From positions 6,121,542 through 6,185,541 of the forward strand of contig NZ_AP022590.1 of NCBI RefSeq assembly GCF_010731775.1: DNA of 64,000 nucleotides. Direction: 5' to 3'. Shown here in pieces: positions 43,383 to 51,964 of the stretch; position 1 is the first letter of the stretch; each line of letters opens with the position of its first letter. Source of the stretch: Mycobacterium mantenii (GTDB taxonomy: Bacteria > Actinomycetota > Actinomycetes > Mycobacteriales > Mycobacteriaceae). The position numbers and the translations under genes were made by a program. The notes beneath the pieces were generated by a model. It saw only the letters and a list, made by a program, of their open reading frames with translations, was not told the DNA's origin and did no database searches.

Positions 43383-44033
43383 GTGTGCCTAGTGCGCGAC
43401 CACGACGTACGCGTCGCCCTGCGGAACCATCTCGTCGTTGAGCATGCCAACGACTCGTCGACCCGAGTCATGGAAGAACTCGGGTTGTGTGAGGAAGTCA
43501 GAGTTGACTTCGCGGTCATCAATGGGGCCTTCACTGGATTCGAACTCAAGAGCGAACGCGACACCCTTGCTCGCCTTCCTAGGCAGGAGGCGACCTACAG
43601 CCGCGTGTTCGATTATGTGTACTTGGTGGCCGCCGGCAACCACATCGACCGGGCCCAGCAACTAATCCCATCGTGGTGGGGGATCGTAACGGCGCTGCCT
43701 ACCACCACTAGCGGCGTTTCTCTGCGTTTCGATCGGGTAGCGATCGAAAACCCGACAGTCGATGCGTCGGCGGTCGTCCAGTTGTTATGGCGCGACGAGG
43801 CACTCGCGATCTTGGCGCGAATGGGAGCAGACCGAGGAGTCCGGTCAAAGCCACGCGCAGAAGTATGGGAGAGGCTCATCGAAACACTGAACGTGGCCGA
43901 TTTGCGTAGCGAAGTACGAGAAGTACTTAAGGCGCGCCCTGGGTGGCGAGAGAATCCAAAACGACGTGGAAGTGTCGTGACATCGCGGCTCTCAGGTACG
44001 ACCCCGCGTTTCCTGGCCCGTCGGATCCATTAG
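43383..44033 (+). CDS. sce7726 family protein, predicted PD-(D/E)XK nuclease
   Basis: 216 residues. The pattern DHDVRVALRNHLVVEHANDS, VRVDFAVINGAFTGFELKSE, then QQLIPSWWGIVTALP and VVQLLWRDEALAIL is that of the sce7726 family. D42 followed by the E54-L-K56 motif is a PD-(D/E)XK active-site arrangement. The family is known mainly from mobile elements and often lies beside sce7725/Beta_protein genes. The GTG at 43392 (nine bases in) is the more conserved start. It is convergent with, and overlaps by about 107 bp, the Beta_protein gene. A defence function is inferred, not shown. Confidence 0.78.
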   Translation: MCLVRDHDVRVALRNHLVVEHANDSSTRVMEELGLCEEVRVDFAVINGAFTGFELKSERDTLARLPRQEATYSRVFDYVYLVAAGNHIDRAQQLIPSWWGIVTALPTTTSGVSLRFDRVAIENPTVDASAVVQLLWRDEALAILARMGADRGVRSKPRAEVWERLIETLNVADLRSEVREVLKARPGWRENPKRRGSVVTSRLSGTTPRFLARRIH

Positions 44034-44961
44034 CCACATTATTGATGTACTGGTCGCCGGGGCTGAAATCGGCCCCGCCAAAGTAATTCGCCCTTACGAC
44101 ATCTCGCGCCAATGCGACGTACTGGGGACTTGGATCACGTCTCTGCTGCGCACGATGCACCCGCCACTCGCCAGGCAGCGCATAGCGGATATTGGGTATA
44201 GGAGCGTAAGGAGTATCCGCGTACGTCGGGACGCCAACTCCGTAATCAGCGAACGTCAATTCACGATCCCGCCAAGTGGACGTGAGATATGTGAAAGATG
44301 CAGCATCGGTTCGTGGAATCGAACCGACAGTGCCGGGCGCGATAATATTGCCAACTACTTCAGGGAACGCAGAGAATGCAACGACTAGGCTTCTCCAATC
44401 CTGCAGGTAGGGAAGGATTGCCAGAACACTCGAGGTCACTGACGCCTGAACGGCCGGGCCACCGTCGACAAGACCTGCGTCGATCACGAGATCACAGTTA
44501 GCTGAAGGGACTTCGCACGCTGCCAACACGTCGTCGATGTCGGATGTAAGGCCATCGCGGCCAGCAGCCAAGGCGTCTTCGCAGTCAAGCCGTAATACCA
44601 GTCCTCGACGGTCGCGGCCGGTGATAGTGCGCACTGCATCAAGCACCGCCGCGTCGTCACTGGTTGTGACAACCGGTACGGCGACCCGGTTCCCGTCCCG
44701 AAGGGTCGCAAAGCTCTGCGCGACTTCCGCTACCCACTCGGCATCTTCGATGCCTGTGACGTTCAATGGGTGCACCCAAATCACGTCGTCTGAATGTGGC
44801 CAAGTACGGATAACAGCCGAAGCCTTCTCCGCCGTCGGCATTTCGATAAGCGGTACGAACGACTTCGGACTCGTTGACTGAATCGCTAGCAGTTCGCCCT
44901 GCTTCGCCTTCAGAATCGCCACGTACATCCGATTGGTCAATGATGTGCCAGCGTGAACCAT
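43927..44961 (-). CDS. Beta_protein family (PF14350-like), partner of sce7726
   Basis: About 344 residues. The family start MYVAILKAKQGELLAIQSTS is at 44928; the ATG at 44961 is preferred slightly because of an upstream GGAAGGG, and the frame is open to 44997. Internal blocks are FVPLIEMP, VIWVHPLNVTGIEDAEWVAE, RGLVLRLDCEDA and CDLVIDAGLVDG, in the order seen in Beta_protein (phage T4 beta-like) TIM-barrel-like proteins. The biochemical activity of the family is unknown. Its local GC content is clearly lower than in host genes. Confidence 0.72.
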   Translation of the reverse strand: MVHAGTSLTNRMYVAILKAKQGELLAIQSTSPKSFVPLIEMPTAEKASAVIRTWPHSDDVIWVHPLNVTGIEDAEWVAEVAQSFATLRDGNRVAVPVVTTSDDAAVLDAVRTITGRDRRGLVLRLDCEDALAAGRDGLTSDIDDVLAACEVPSANCDLVIDAGLVDGGPAVQASVTSSVLAILPYLQDWRSLVVAFSAFPEVVGNIIAPGTVGSIPRTDAASFTYLTSTWRDRELTFADYGVGVPTYADTPYAPIPNIRYALPGEWRVHRAQQRRDPSPQYVALARDVVRANYFGGADFSPGDQYINNVANGSDGPGNAGSYLRAAMSRHFHVVLDSLATQGAP

Positions 44962-44997
44962 TGGAGCCCTTCCCGGTAAATACCCGACGGCGATCAT

Positions 44998-45284
44998 AAG
45001 CCACGTGGTTAATCAACTGGGTAGTTTTCTCCGAGTGGTACTCAATACCGCGCAGCTACGGAATGCCCTAGAACAGGTCACGGGCAGCCACTTGCAAACA
45101 CGACGGTGCGGACGTCGGCCATCGCACAATGGCATGGCCCTAGCAACAACCACCAGGCCTCTGACATGCGTGGATGGTCGCATGGCTACCCCGGCCGATT
45201 TTATCGAACGGGGGTCCACTGAGCGACCGCCACATGGTCGCCAACTTTTTTACACAGGGCTGAAAAATCCGAGAAACTAGGTCC
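44998..45284. other. Intergenic stretch upstream of the Beta_protein gene
   Basis: About 290 bp with no supported gene. It must hold the leftward promoter of the Beta_protein gene and the rightward one of the 45285 gene. No clear repeats or hairpins were seen. Confidence 0.3.
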
Positions 45285-45845
45285 ATGTTTTCGACCCGTG
45301 AGCGTGGGCAGCTCCCCGAGCCTGTCGATGGCTCAATGGTGCGGTTCGTCAAATCCGGCTATGGGTTCGTAGCGGTCAGATCTGGTGACCGGTGGGAGAC
45401 GAGCGCCACGCAGTCGGTCGGGTTCATTGACGAGGTCATGGCGTGGGATGACATGTGGCTAGCCGGAAGGTATTTCGAACTGGCCACCGCGCTGGACCCA
45501 ATAAAGCAACCTGCCGAGCGCGACAAGAGACTGGTAGAGAAATCCGTCGTATGTTTCCGCCTCGCGGATGAGCACTGGGCCGCCATCGCCTATCAAGGCT
45601 CGTACACGGGTTTCAAGCAGCGGGTCTGGTACACCACCCTGACCACGGCCGCCTGCAAGCGCGCAAAGCTGGCTAGCTGCTATGGCCAATGGGCCGAGAT
45701 CATGCCCAAAGCTACAGACATTCAAGTCGTGACGTCATGGAAACCGCTGCTCCCTCGTGAGGTCGCGGACACCATGGGACGCCATGCAAACACCCAACTT
45801 GGGCGCCGACCCGGCCGACGCAATCCCTGGACTCCTCCCTTCTGA
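45285..45845 (+). CDS. Hypothetical protein
   Basis: 186 residues starting MFSTRERGQLPEPVDGSMVR. It has alternating hydrophobic and aromatic segments (GFIDEVMAWDDMWLAGRYFE, WAAIAYQGSYTGFKQRVWYT), no signal peptide and no recognised motif. It lies directly beside the sce7726/Beta pair and could belong to the same module, but there is no evidence beyond position. Confidence 0.5.
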   Translation: MFSTRERGQLPEPVDGSMVRFVKSGYGFVAVRSGDRWETSATQSVGFIDEVMAWDDMWLAGRYFELATALDPIKQPAERDKRLVEKSVVCFRLADEHWAAIAYQGSYTGFKQRVWYTTLTTAACKRAKLASCYGQWAEIMPKATDIQVVTSWKPLLPREVADTMGRHANTQLGRRPGRRNPWTPPF

Positions 45846-45934
45846 CACTCGCGCCGACGCGAGCAGAAACCCATTGCGCCCCTTGTCCTTCTAGCGTTGG
45901 CGGTGACCGCTGACAGGCAAGGATGAGGTAGGCA

Positions 45935-46300
45935 ATGCAAGTGTTGACCGTGTACAGGCCAACTAAGGCCGATCGGGAGTTCTTCCAATGGAGCGTCGAC
46001 GGTGAGCTACTCGCCATCCCCGGCATCTGCCCGTGGCACGAATGCACCACCATGCTCATGGTCCGCGACTTGGACGTTCGAGAAGAAGACGTAATTGCCG
46101 CCTGCCGCAATAGCTTTGAGAACAGCGGACACGACGACCAAACCTTCGGCGAACCCCTGGAATCCATCGTCCAGGAGATCGCATCCGACGCGATCGAGGC
46201 TGCTTCCGAGCACCCAGTCGGAACCGTCTTGCGGCTAACGCAAGGCCGCGGCCGGGAATGGCAATATCGGCTTGAGCCAGCAGAAACCTGCACTCGCTGA
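45935..46300 (+). CDS. Hypothetical protein
   Basis: 121 residues starting MQVLTVYRPTKADREFFQWS. The C-terminal half is helical and acidic. The stop overlaps the start of the next gene (TGATG). An AGG-type ribosome site is present. Function unknown. Confidence 0.5.
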   Translation: MQVLTVYRPTKADREFFQWSVDGELLAIPGICPWHECTTMLMVRDLDVREEDVIAACRNSFENSGHDDQTFGEPLESIVQEIASDAIEAASEHPVGTVLRLTQGRGREWQYRLEPAETCTR

Positions 46301-47001
46301 TGGCTCGACTAGGCCGTGGGTTTCCAAACAACCCGATCATGAGGGCGCCGATTCTGGTCAAAGCCGGGCCGCGATGGGATTCAACCGGCGCGGGTGCCGT
46401 TCAGACCCCTACATGGACGCACACCATGGGTCCGCTCGTCAACGCTGTTGTGGTTCTTGGCTATTGGGTTACCAACTCCGGGTCAGGCAACGCGTTGGTC
46501 AGCGTTAACGGAACATCCGTTCCCACGGTGACGGGCGGGACTATCGGCAGCTACGGTTCTGGCACGCTCTACTCCGGCGGGGGCGGGTACTACGGGTACC
46601 TATTTTCCTACGCTCTGCTCAATCCCCCCACCGGCGCACAGACTTTCACGCTGTCACTTCCCGGCGGTACCAGTTGGGACTACGCGTTCAACTCATTCGC
46701 CTACACCAACGTGAAAAGCATCGGCACCGGCACCTCCGCGACAGGAGCCAGCTTAAACGCGGCGCTGTCCATGACATTGACCCCCAATCAGATCGCGGTT
46801 GGGGCATTCGGTGGAGCGACCAACGCCACCACGGGAACAGGGTTCAGCAACTTCGCCCCTGTGCAGCGGTGGAATCAGGCACCGGTGTCGGGAAAGGCAT
46901 ATCCGATCGCGGCCGGCGAGTCTACGACAGGGCAGTTCTCGGCTACCGCGCCGAACGCTTCGCCGAGCTGGGGATGTGTTGCGGTTCCCCTCGCTGCGTA
47001 A
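46300..47001 (+). CDS. Glycine-rich phage tail-like protein
   Basis: 233 residues. The opening MARLGRGFPNNPIMRAPILV resembles mycobacteriophage minor tail proteins. The rest is rich in Gly, Ser, Thr and Tyr with beta-sandwich-like repeats (TVTGGTIGSYGSGTLYSGGG) and ends SPSWGCVAVPLAA. It is probably a receptor-binding or tail-surface protein. It is the only clear tail-like gene in the element, so it is either a remnant or cargo. Confidence 0.55.
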   Translation: MARLGRGFPNNPIMRAPILVKAGPRWDSTGAGAVQTPTWTHTMGPLVNAVVVLGYWVTNSGSGNALVSVNGTSVPTVTGGTIGSYGSGTLYSGGGGYYGYLFSYALLNPPTGAQTFTLSLPGGTSWDYAFNSFAYTNVKSIGTGTSATGASLNAALSMTLTPNQIAVGAFGGATNATTGTGFSNFAPVQRWNQAPVSGKAYPIAAGESTTGQFSATAPNASPSWGCVAVPLAA

Positions 47002-47148
47002 CAGACCGCCTCGAAGCGGCGTCTCGGAGTGGCGCGGGCATCGGTGTCTCGCTGATATAGAAAAACCGGCTTGGCCTCGACGAAACACAACGTACAGTTA
47101 CTAGCTTCGGGCAACTTGTTTCAGCGCGGACAGAATGGAGCTGGGGTC

Positions 47149-47271
47149 ATGCCTCGTCTCACCCGAATACTCGTTGCCCTGATGCTCGCTTGTAGCGTCA
47201 CCACGCTCAGCGGGTGCTTATCCGCTTGCGTCCCATCGGTCCCGGCGGACACCGCCTGCATCGCTGGGTAA
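47149..47271 (+). CDS. Tiny lipoprotein
   Basis: 40 residues: MPRLTRILVALMLACSVTTL then SGCLSACVPSVPADTACIAG. A basic N-region, hydrophobic core and lipobox LSGC indicate membrane anchoring through lipidated Cys. GGAG lies 9-12 bp before the ATG. Small phage lipoproteins sometimes give superinfection exclusion; that is only a possibility here. It is followed after 7 bp by the next gene. Confidence 0.5.
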   Translation: MPRLTRILVALMLACSVTTLSGCLSACVPSVPADTACIAG

Positions 47272-47278
47272 GCGACCA

Positions 47279-47725
47279 ATGACCGACGACGCACTCAACA
47301 GCCTCCGCCTCGAACTATTCGGCCCCAACGTGCCAGTCTCGCGCGCATACATAGATGCCTTGCTGCAGTTGACCGAGAGCGCATCAGCACGGGTCGGTGT
47401 GACCAAGACCGCCACCGACAGGGTTGCGTACTGGCTCGACGGCAGCGTGCTCGGTGAACTGTCCTGCACAGGGGCATCCGATGAAGATGCGGAGATCAAA
47501 GGCAGGCTCACGCGGCTCGCCGAACTGCCGAGCATCAAGGTCGACATCGCGGTCGAGTACGACAACTTCACCCGCGTATCGCGGATAGGCCGTGTGCTCA
47601 CGCTCGAACTTTCCGAGGACAGACAGGTCGTATTGGATGGAACCCCGCGCAGTGCGCCGACCGAACGGCTCGAGGCGACCGACAAGTTCATCGGTGCCGT
47701 ACTCGCGGCCTACTCCAAGGCTTAG
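47279..47725 (+). CDS. Hypothetical protein
   Basis: 148 residues starting MTDDALNSLRLELFGPNVPV. The middle part VDIAVEYDNFTRVSRIGRVL is beta-rich. No known domain. The gene follows the lipoprotein by 7 bp, probably in one transcript. Confidence 0.5.
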   Translation: MTDDALNSLRLELFGPNVPVSRAYIDALLQLTESASARVGVTKTATDRVAYWLDGSVLGELSCTGASDEDAEIKGRLTRLAELPSIKVDIAVEYDNFTRVSRIGRVLTLELSEDRQVVLDGTPRSAPTERLEATDKFIGAVLAAYSKA

Positions 47726-47784
47726 AGAGCCCCCGGCGCGTCACTTCATCGTCGTTGCACGTCGCGTTGCTAGGTTTCCGGTTT

Positions 47785-47982
47785 ATGTTCCTGACTGTCA
47801 CCTATCTCGACGACGACCCGAAACCATCCGTGTACTCGATACCCCCGGGCAAGACGGCAGACGGTAGCGAGCGCGAAGCGATCATTACGGTCGAACCATT
47901 TGGGCCGGATACGGCCGCAGCGTTTGAAGAGGGCTTCGATCTTTCGGCCGCACCGGCACCGGAAAAGGACGTGTCTCGTTGA
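47785..47982 (+). CDS. Small hypothetical protein
   Basis: 65 residues from the ATG at 47785 (MFLTVTYLDDDPKPSVYSIP); a TTG at 47755 would add 10 residues. Acidic. The stop overlaps the next start (TTGA). Confidence 0.45.
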   Translation: MFLTVTYLDDDPKPSVYSIPPGKTADGSEREAIITVEPFGPDTAAAFEEGFDLSAAPAPEKDVSR

Positions 47983-48155
47983 ACTTTTCGATCGGGGAAG
48001 CCGAGGAATTGGCTCGCCGGCTGGTCGTGGTGGTCCAGGCGGCGAAACAAGGCCGATTCAGCAATATCGGTGAGGAACTAAACCGGTTCACCAAAGAGAA
48101 GCGACTACAGGAGGCGTGGGAGACGCTGATCGGTGACGCCGACGCCGGGACCTGA
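47979..48155 (+). CDS. 58-residue helical protein
   Basis: TTG start overlapping the previous stop. The sequence (FSIGEAEELARRLVVVVQAA, NRFTKEKRLQEAWETLIGD) is helical and charged, with good codon usage. Function unknown. Confidence 0.45.
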   Translation: MNFSIGEAEELARRLVVVVQAAKQGRFSNIGEELNRFTKEKRLQEAWETLIGDADAGT

Positions 48156-48222
48156 CTGGTAAACAAATAGGGTACGAGGCCTGATCCACCTATTCAGACG
48201 CGGACGAGTGCGACCCGGTTCC

Positions 48223-48516
48223 CTAGTGCAGCGTGTCCGGGCACAGTTCGTGCTGGGCGGCGTCGATCACTCCGCGAAGGTCGAAATACACAATCGGGTT
48301 CGCGTCGATGATCTGTTGCGGCGTCATGCCGTTGTGCAACGAGACGCACACTTGAGATCCGCGACTGATCCTGACGGCATCGTTTATCCCCGGCACGAAT
48401 ATGTTGTGGTCATTGAGGTATTGGATATAGCTGGCGCCGTCGGCGCGGGCCGGCGCCGCGGTGGCAATGAGCAGGGCCGACGCCGCGACTCCTACGAGGG
48501 TGATGACGCTTCGCAT
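48223..48516 (-). CDS. Secreted DUF732 protein
   Basis: 97 residues with a Sec signal peptide (MRSVITLVGVAASALLIATA, cleavage after APARA). The mature part YIQYLNDHNIFVPGINDAVR, GSQVCVSLHNGMTPQQII and AAQHELCPDTLH is a DUF732 domain with its two cysteines. DUF732 proteins are abundant in mycobacteria and often phage-borne; no activity is known. It is the first of several exported-protein genes in this part of the element. Confidence 0.82.
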   Translation of the reverse strand: MRSVITLVGVAASALLIATAAPARADGASYIQYLNDHNIFVPGINDAVRISRGSQVCVSLHNGMTPQQIIDANPIVYFDLRGVIDAAQHELCPDTLH

Positions 48517-48546
48517 GGTTTTGATCTTTCTTCAGGCAGTTGAGAG

Positions 48547-48981
48547 TCAGTGGGGTCGCGAGTCATCCGCGCCGTTGGCGCCGATATGTACGTCGGGGCA
48601 GATATTGCCCATCGCCGCGTCCATTACTTGGTCGGCCCCTTGGTTGCTCATGGCCAAGTGGCGGGCAATGTCGTGAACGACGTAGTTGGTCGAGGAGCCG
48701 CCGCGAAGCATGTTGCATGTGCCCCGGCCGATCCTTAGCAGCGTCGCATCATCGGCACTGGGAGCGTAAGAACGCCCGGCGCGCAGGAACGAGGCTTCAG
48801 CCGGGGTGGGTGGCGGCGGCGCCGGACCGTCGTAGGGCACGCAGTCGAGAGCATCTTGGCGGGCGCCGCAGTAACCGGGGCCGGGGTCAGCATGCGCCCG
48901 GCCCGGTCCCAATCCGGCCATCACCAGAAGTGCCATAGCCATGGCTGTGGCGACGAAAGCTCCACGAAACAGCATGCCCAC
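48547..48981 (-). CDS. Secreted DUF732-like protein
   Basis: 144 residues. A signal peptide (MAMALLVMAGLGPGRAHADP) is followed by a Pro-rich part with two Cys, then the DUF732-like FLRAGRSYAPSADDATLLRI, GRGTCNMLRGG and MGNICPDVHIG. It is exported and probably disulfide-bonded. It is 30 bp upstream of the other DUF732 gene on the same strand, so the two form an operon. Confidence 0.78.
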   Translation of the reverse strand: MGMLFRGAFVATAMAMALLVMAGLGPGRAHADPGPGYCGARQDALDCVPYDGPAPPPPTPAEASFLRAGRSYAPSADDATLLRIGRGTCNMLRGGSSTNYVVHDIARHLAMSNQGADQVMDAAMGNICPDVHIGANGADDSRPH

Positions 48982-49173
48982 GACTCCCGGTTGCTTGGCG
49001 ACTGTCGTCCGGTGACGTTGTCCGATTCGTCGATGGGAGCGTATGCGCTTCCGTGAGTTTTTACATCGGGATTTGTGAAAGCCGCCAACACGGACAGTCC
49101 ACCGGGCTACATTGATGGCCTCAGGACGTCGGGGGTCCAGTTCCGCACCGCATCATCACACCGGAGTTCAGTC

Positions 49174-49419
49174 ATGTCTCGTGTCAATAAAATCAGCGTT
49201 GTCCCGGCTGGGGTGGCCGCGGCTCTCTTGATCTTTGCCCCGCTCTCGCCTATGGGACCGCTGCCGACCTGCGGCGGCTATGTCAACGTCGATGGGAACT
49301 GCGTTCCTTCGCCGGATCATTCACCCAGCAACCTTCACGACGGGGATGGCACAAACAGCCACTCCCAACACAAGCAGGGTTCCGGCTCCTGGCACGGCGG
49401 CACCGGTCGGTCGAAGTAG
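49174..49419 (+). CDS. Small secreted protein, DUF3761-like but cysteine-poor
   Basis: 81 residues. A signal-like segment (VVPAGVAAALLIFAPLSPMG) is followed by CGGYVNVDGNCVPSPDHSPS and GDGTNSHSQHKQGSGSWHGG. The last part mimics the DUF3761 pattern (CxDGxxSxSxHRxGTCSxHGG) with the cysteines replaced, so it is a degenerate relative of the 51965 gene product. Confidence 0.55.
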   Translation: MSRVNKISVVPAGVAAALLIFAPLSPMGPLPTCGGYVNVDGNCVPSPDHSPSNLHDGDGTNSHSQHKQGSGSWHGGTGRSK

Positions 49420-49534
49420 CACATGGGGCAAAAGCCTCATCGTCCGCTGCGGTGGAGTATGTGTGCCCTGGCGCTCGCGTGAGTTTGGCATGCCCTCTCG
49501 CTTCTCCGCGCCCGTGCCACGGTTGTGAAATGCG

Positions 49535-50268
49535 CTACCAGATAACTACTTCGGCGTTGTCCCCGCCGTAGCAGCGCGTCGATACCTTGGTCGATCCATC
49601 ACTAAAATAGGCCGGATATCTTCCGACGCAGGTCATTTCGTAACCATCCCCAGTAACCGGCGAGAACGCGGTGAAGCTGCCCGCCATGCCGGAGGCATAG
49701 AAGACTGGCGTACGTTCGCCGCGAACGCACAGCTGGTGTGGCCGCCGACGACACCTTCATGCCCATCCGGGCAGATGGAGAAAACGTGGGTCCCGCCAGG
49801 GGGCGGGAGCGCCGGAGCTGGTTTCACTGTGGGTGCTGGTGGCGGCAGGGCTTGCACCGTGACTGTCGTAGGCGCGGGCGCTGGGGGTATGACCGTTACC
49901 GTCGATGGGGGCGCCGCGGTAACCGTCGGCAGTGCTTCCGGAACGATCGTGGCAGGCCGTGTGGCCTCCGGGGCTACTGTCGGCTTGGGCTGGTCAAGGA
50001 GATGGAATCCAAGCCACGTCAAGAGACCGACCGCGACAGCGACTGCGGCGCCGGCGATAACGATGATGCTGGCACGTTCCGCCGCGCCTCCCACGAGTAA
50101 TCGCCGCCGGCGGCGCGTCTTCATCAGACCAGGCAAGCTCGGACGCCCTGGCGGCGATCGGCGGTACGAGCTCGGTTTCATCGGCGGCCGCCCGATCTCG
50201 GTCTCGTCACGCGCGGCGGCAGCTGTGGTTAAGGGTTGCTCGTCGTCCTGGTTGTGGTTGCGGGCCAT
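49535..50268 (-). CDS. Membrane-anchored Pro-rich exported protein (one frameshift)
   Basis: From the ATG at 50268 (MARNHNQDDEQPLTTAAAAR) it has a cytoplasmic N-terminus, a membrane helix (ASIIVIAGAAVAVAVGLLTW), a Val/Pro/Thr-rich linker and an extracellular domain with FSICPDGHEGVVGGHTSCAF. Near 49705 the frame shifts; the other frame continues FYASGMAGSFTAFSPVTGDG, YEMTCVGRYPAYF and ends EVVIW at 49535. The corrected architecture is a common mycobacterial one with conserved cysteines. Function unknown. Confidence 0.65.
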
Positions 50269-50458
50269 ATTGGGTCTCTCCTGTTGGTTCTTCTGTGAAT
50301 ATTCGCATTGCGGAGTGACGCCTGTCCGGGAAATAGGCATAGCGCTGCGGCGACGACCTCGGGTCTGATCGGCTGGCGTCGAGGTGTCGCCTGGCGTGGA
50401 TGGGCGAGTTGGGCGATTCGCGCCGACCGCCGGGCTAAAAGCCGCTAGCGAGGTGCGT

Positions 50459-50651
50459 TCAAGAAGAGCAATGCGAGGCCGCGATTACGCCGCTGGGTGA
50501 ATCCAACTCGGTTAGCGCGTCGGCATTGGATGCTGTTGTGTCCGAACCATATCCGCCTTGAAATCGGCCGGCGTCGGGGTCGATCGCAACCGATGCGCAG
50601 CCGTTGTGCATGCCCGCCACAGCTTCACAGACACCGCCAGTGGAAGCGTTG
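50459..50651 (-). pseudogene. 3' part of an IS-interrupted DUF3761/DUF4189 gene
   Basis: This minus-strand frame reads AVDQCNASTGGVCEAVAGMH, NGCASVAIDPDAGRFQGGYG and ends VIAASHCSS. It is the second half of a DUF4189 domain whose first half (DYVSLAVSLVTGLPAGWGTA) is encoded at 51965-52378. Both halves are in the same frame across the duplicated sequence, so the IS element between them split one gene. Confidence 0.7.
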
Positions 50652-50674
50652 CACTGGTCGACCGCATTTGGTTG
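50652..50674 (-). repeat. Direct repeat flanking the IS element, left copy
   Basis: CACTGGTCGACCGCATTTGG plus TTG at 50652-50674 matches 51966-51989 except for one extra G there. It encodes the AVDQ overlap of the interrupted gene on both sides. Confidence 0.65.
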
Positions 50675-51614
50675 CTCCCTCGGTTCTGTGAGCCGGCCGG
50701 TTGGTCGGTCACGTGTTAGGGAATAGTACTGGGCTTCGGCTTCGGCGGGGGCGGCCGCGAGGCGGTGCATGAGCGCTGCTGGTTGTACCAGGCGACGTAG
50801 TCGGTGATGTACTCGACGTCACCGACCGTGGTGAGCGCCCGCGACGGAACGGGGAATCAGGCCGGACTCAGTCTTCCGATCGATCGTGGTCCGGCAGAGC
50901 ATTGTCATAGGCATCGCCGACACTGCCGACCGAGGGTCGGATGCCCGGGCAAGTGTTTCACCGAATCTCACGCTGGTGTACTGCGATCCTGCGTCGCTGT
51001 GGTGGACGTCCTCGATCGGGTGACCTGACGCGACCGCAATGCGACGGCCTGACGGATCGCCGATTCGACGAACTGGGTCTGCTTGGAGGCGCAGGCCTCC
51101 ATCCCACGATCGCCCCGGCGTAGGCGTCGATGACGAATGCGACGTAGACGAACACCCCGTGACGAGCTTGACGTAGGTGAAGTCCGCAACGAGCAGCTGG
51201 TTGGGTGCGCCCACGAACTGGCGATCCACCAGATCCGGTGGCCTCACCGCCGCCGGGTCGGCGATCGTGGTGCGCACGGCCTTCTGGCGGCGTACGCCCT
51301 GCCACCCGTTTCGGCGCATCAGGCGTTCCACCGTGGACTTCGGCACCGGGATGCCTTTGCGCTGCAGATGTGCCCATCTTCACCGACCCGTACAGCGACT
51401 CGGGCTTGCGCCGGCCGTGCTCATCGGGTTCGTAGTAGCCGGCCAAGACCTCGCTGATGGTGGCGTCCCACAGGGCTCGCTTCGACGGTGCCCGCTTGAC
51501 CCAGGCGTAGAAGGTGCGTGGGGCGATCGGCACACCGTGCTCGGTGAGCACGCGGCAGATCGGAGCGACCCGAAGCGGTGCCTGTGTTTGGCGATGAACT
51601 CGCAGACCGAACTG
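50675..51614 (-). pseudogene. IS3 OrfB (DDE transposase), frameshifted
   Basis: Pieces in different frames give TSSVCEFIAKHRHRFG, VLTEHGVPIAPRTFYAWVKR, KSTVERLMRRNGWQGVRRQK, NQLLVADFTYVKLVTG with the first Asp, FVYVAFVIDAYAGAIVGW, HHSDAGSQYTSVRFGE with the second Asp, and a C-terminus EYITDYVAWYNQQR. At least four frameshifts are needed, so a functional transposase is not encoded as written. Confidence 0.75.
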
Positions 51615-51920
51615 GTCAGCGGCGGTTGCGCGGGTCGCTCTCCCGCACGAAGACGTTGCCGCCTTGAGGTTTCGATCGTCTGCTCGAGCTCGGCGTTGCG
51701 CCGCTTGAGGGCGCGGATCTCAGCGGCCGCCGCCGAGGAGACACCGTCACGATCACCGTCGTCGACCTGCTGCTGACGGATCCAACTACGCAGCGTCTCG
51801 GCCGTCATCCCCAACCGCTTGGACACCGCCGTGATCGCCGCCCACTCCGGGTAGTCAGCACGGTGCTCCAACACCAGACGGACCGCCTTGGCCCGTCTGC
51901 GGGTCGTACTTGCTCGGCAT
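51615..51920 (-). pseudogene. IS3 OrfA (transposase HTH subunit), frameshifted
   Basis: ATG at 51920 (MPSKYDPQT), then after a one-base loss near 51900 the strong frame AKAVRLVLEHRADYPEWAAI, SKRLGMTAETLRSWIRQQQV and IRALKRRNAELEQTIE. These are the helix-turn-helix and leucine zipper of IS3 OrfA. Further one-base losses occur near 51670 and 51655 before the predicted end at 51615. Confidence 0.75.
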
Positions 51921-51964
51921 GACATGCACCTTCCCGGAAAGGTGCGCATCAAACGCGGGATGGT

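Noticed and set aside
43180..43392. 70-codon plus-strand frame before sce7726
   Set aside because: Arg/His/Pro-rich, no ribosome site and it overlaps the sce7726 start.
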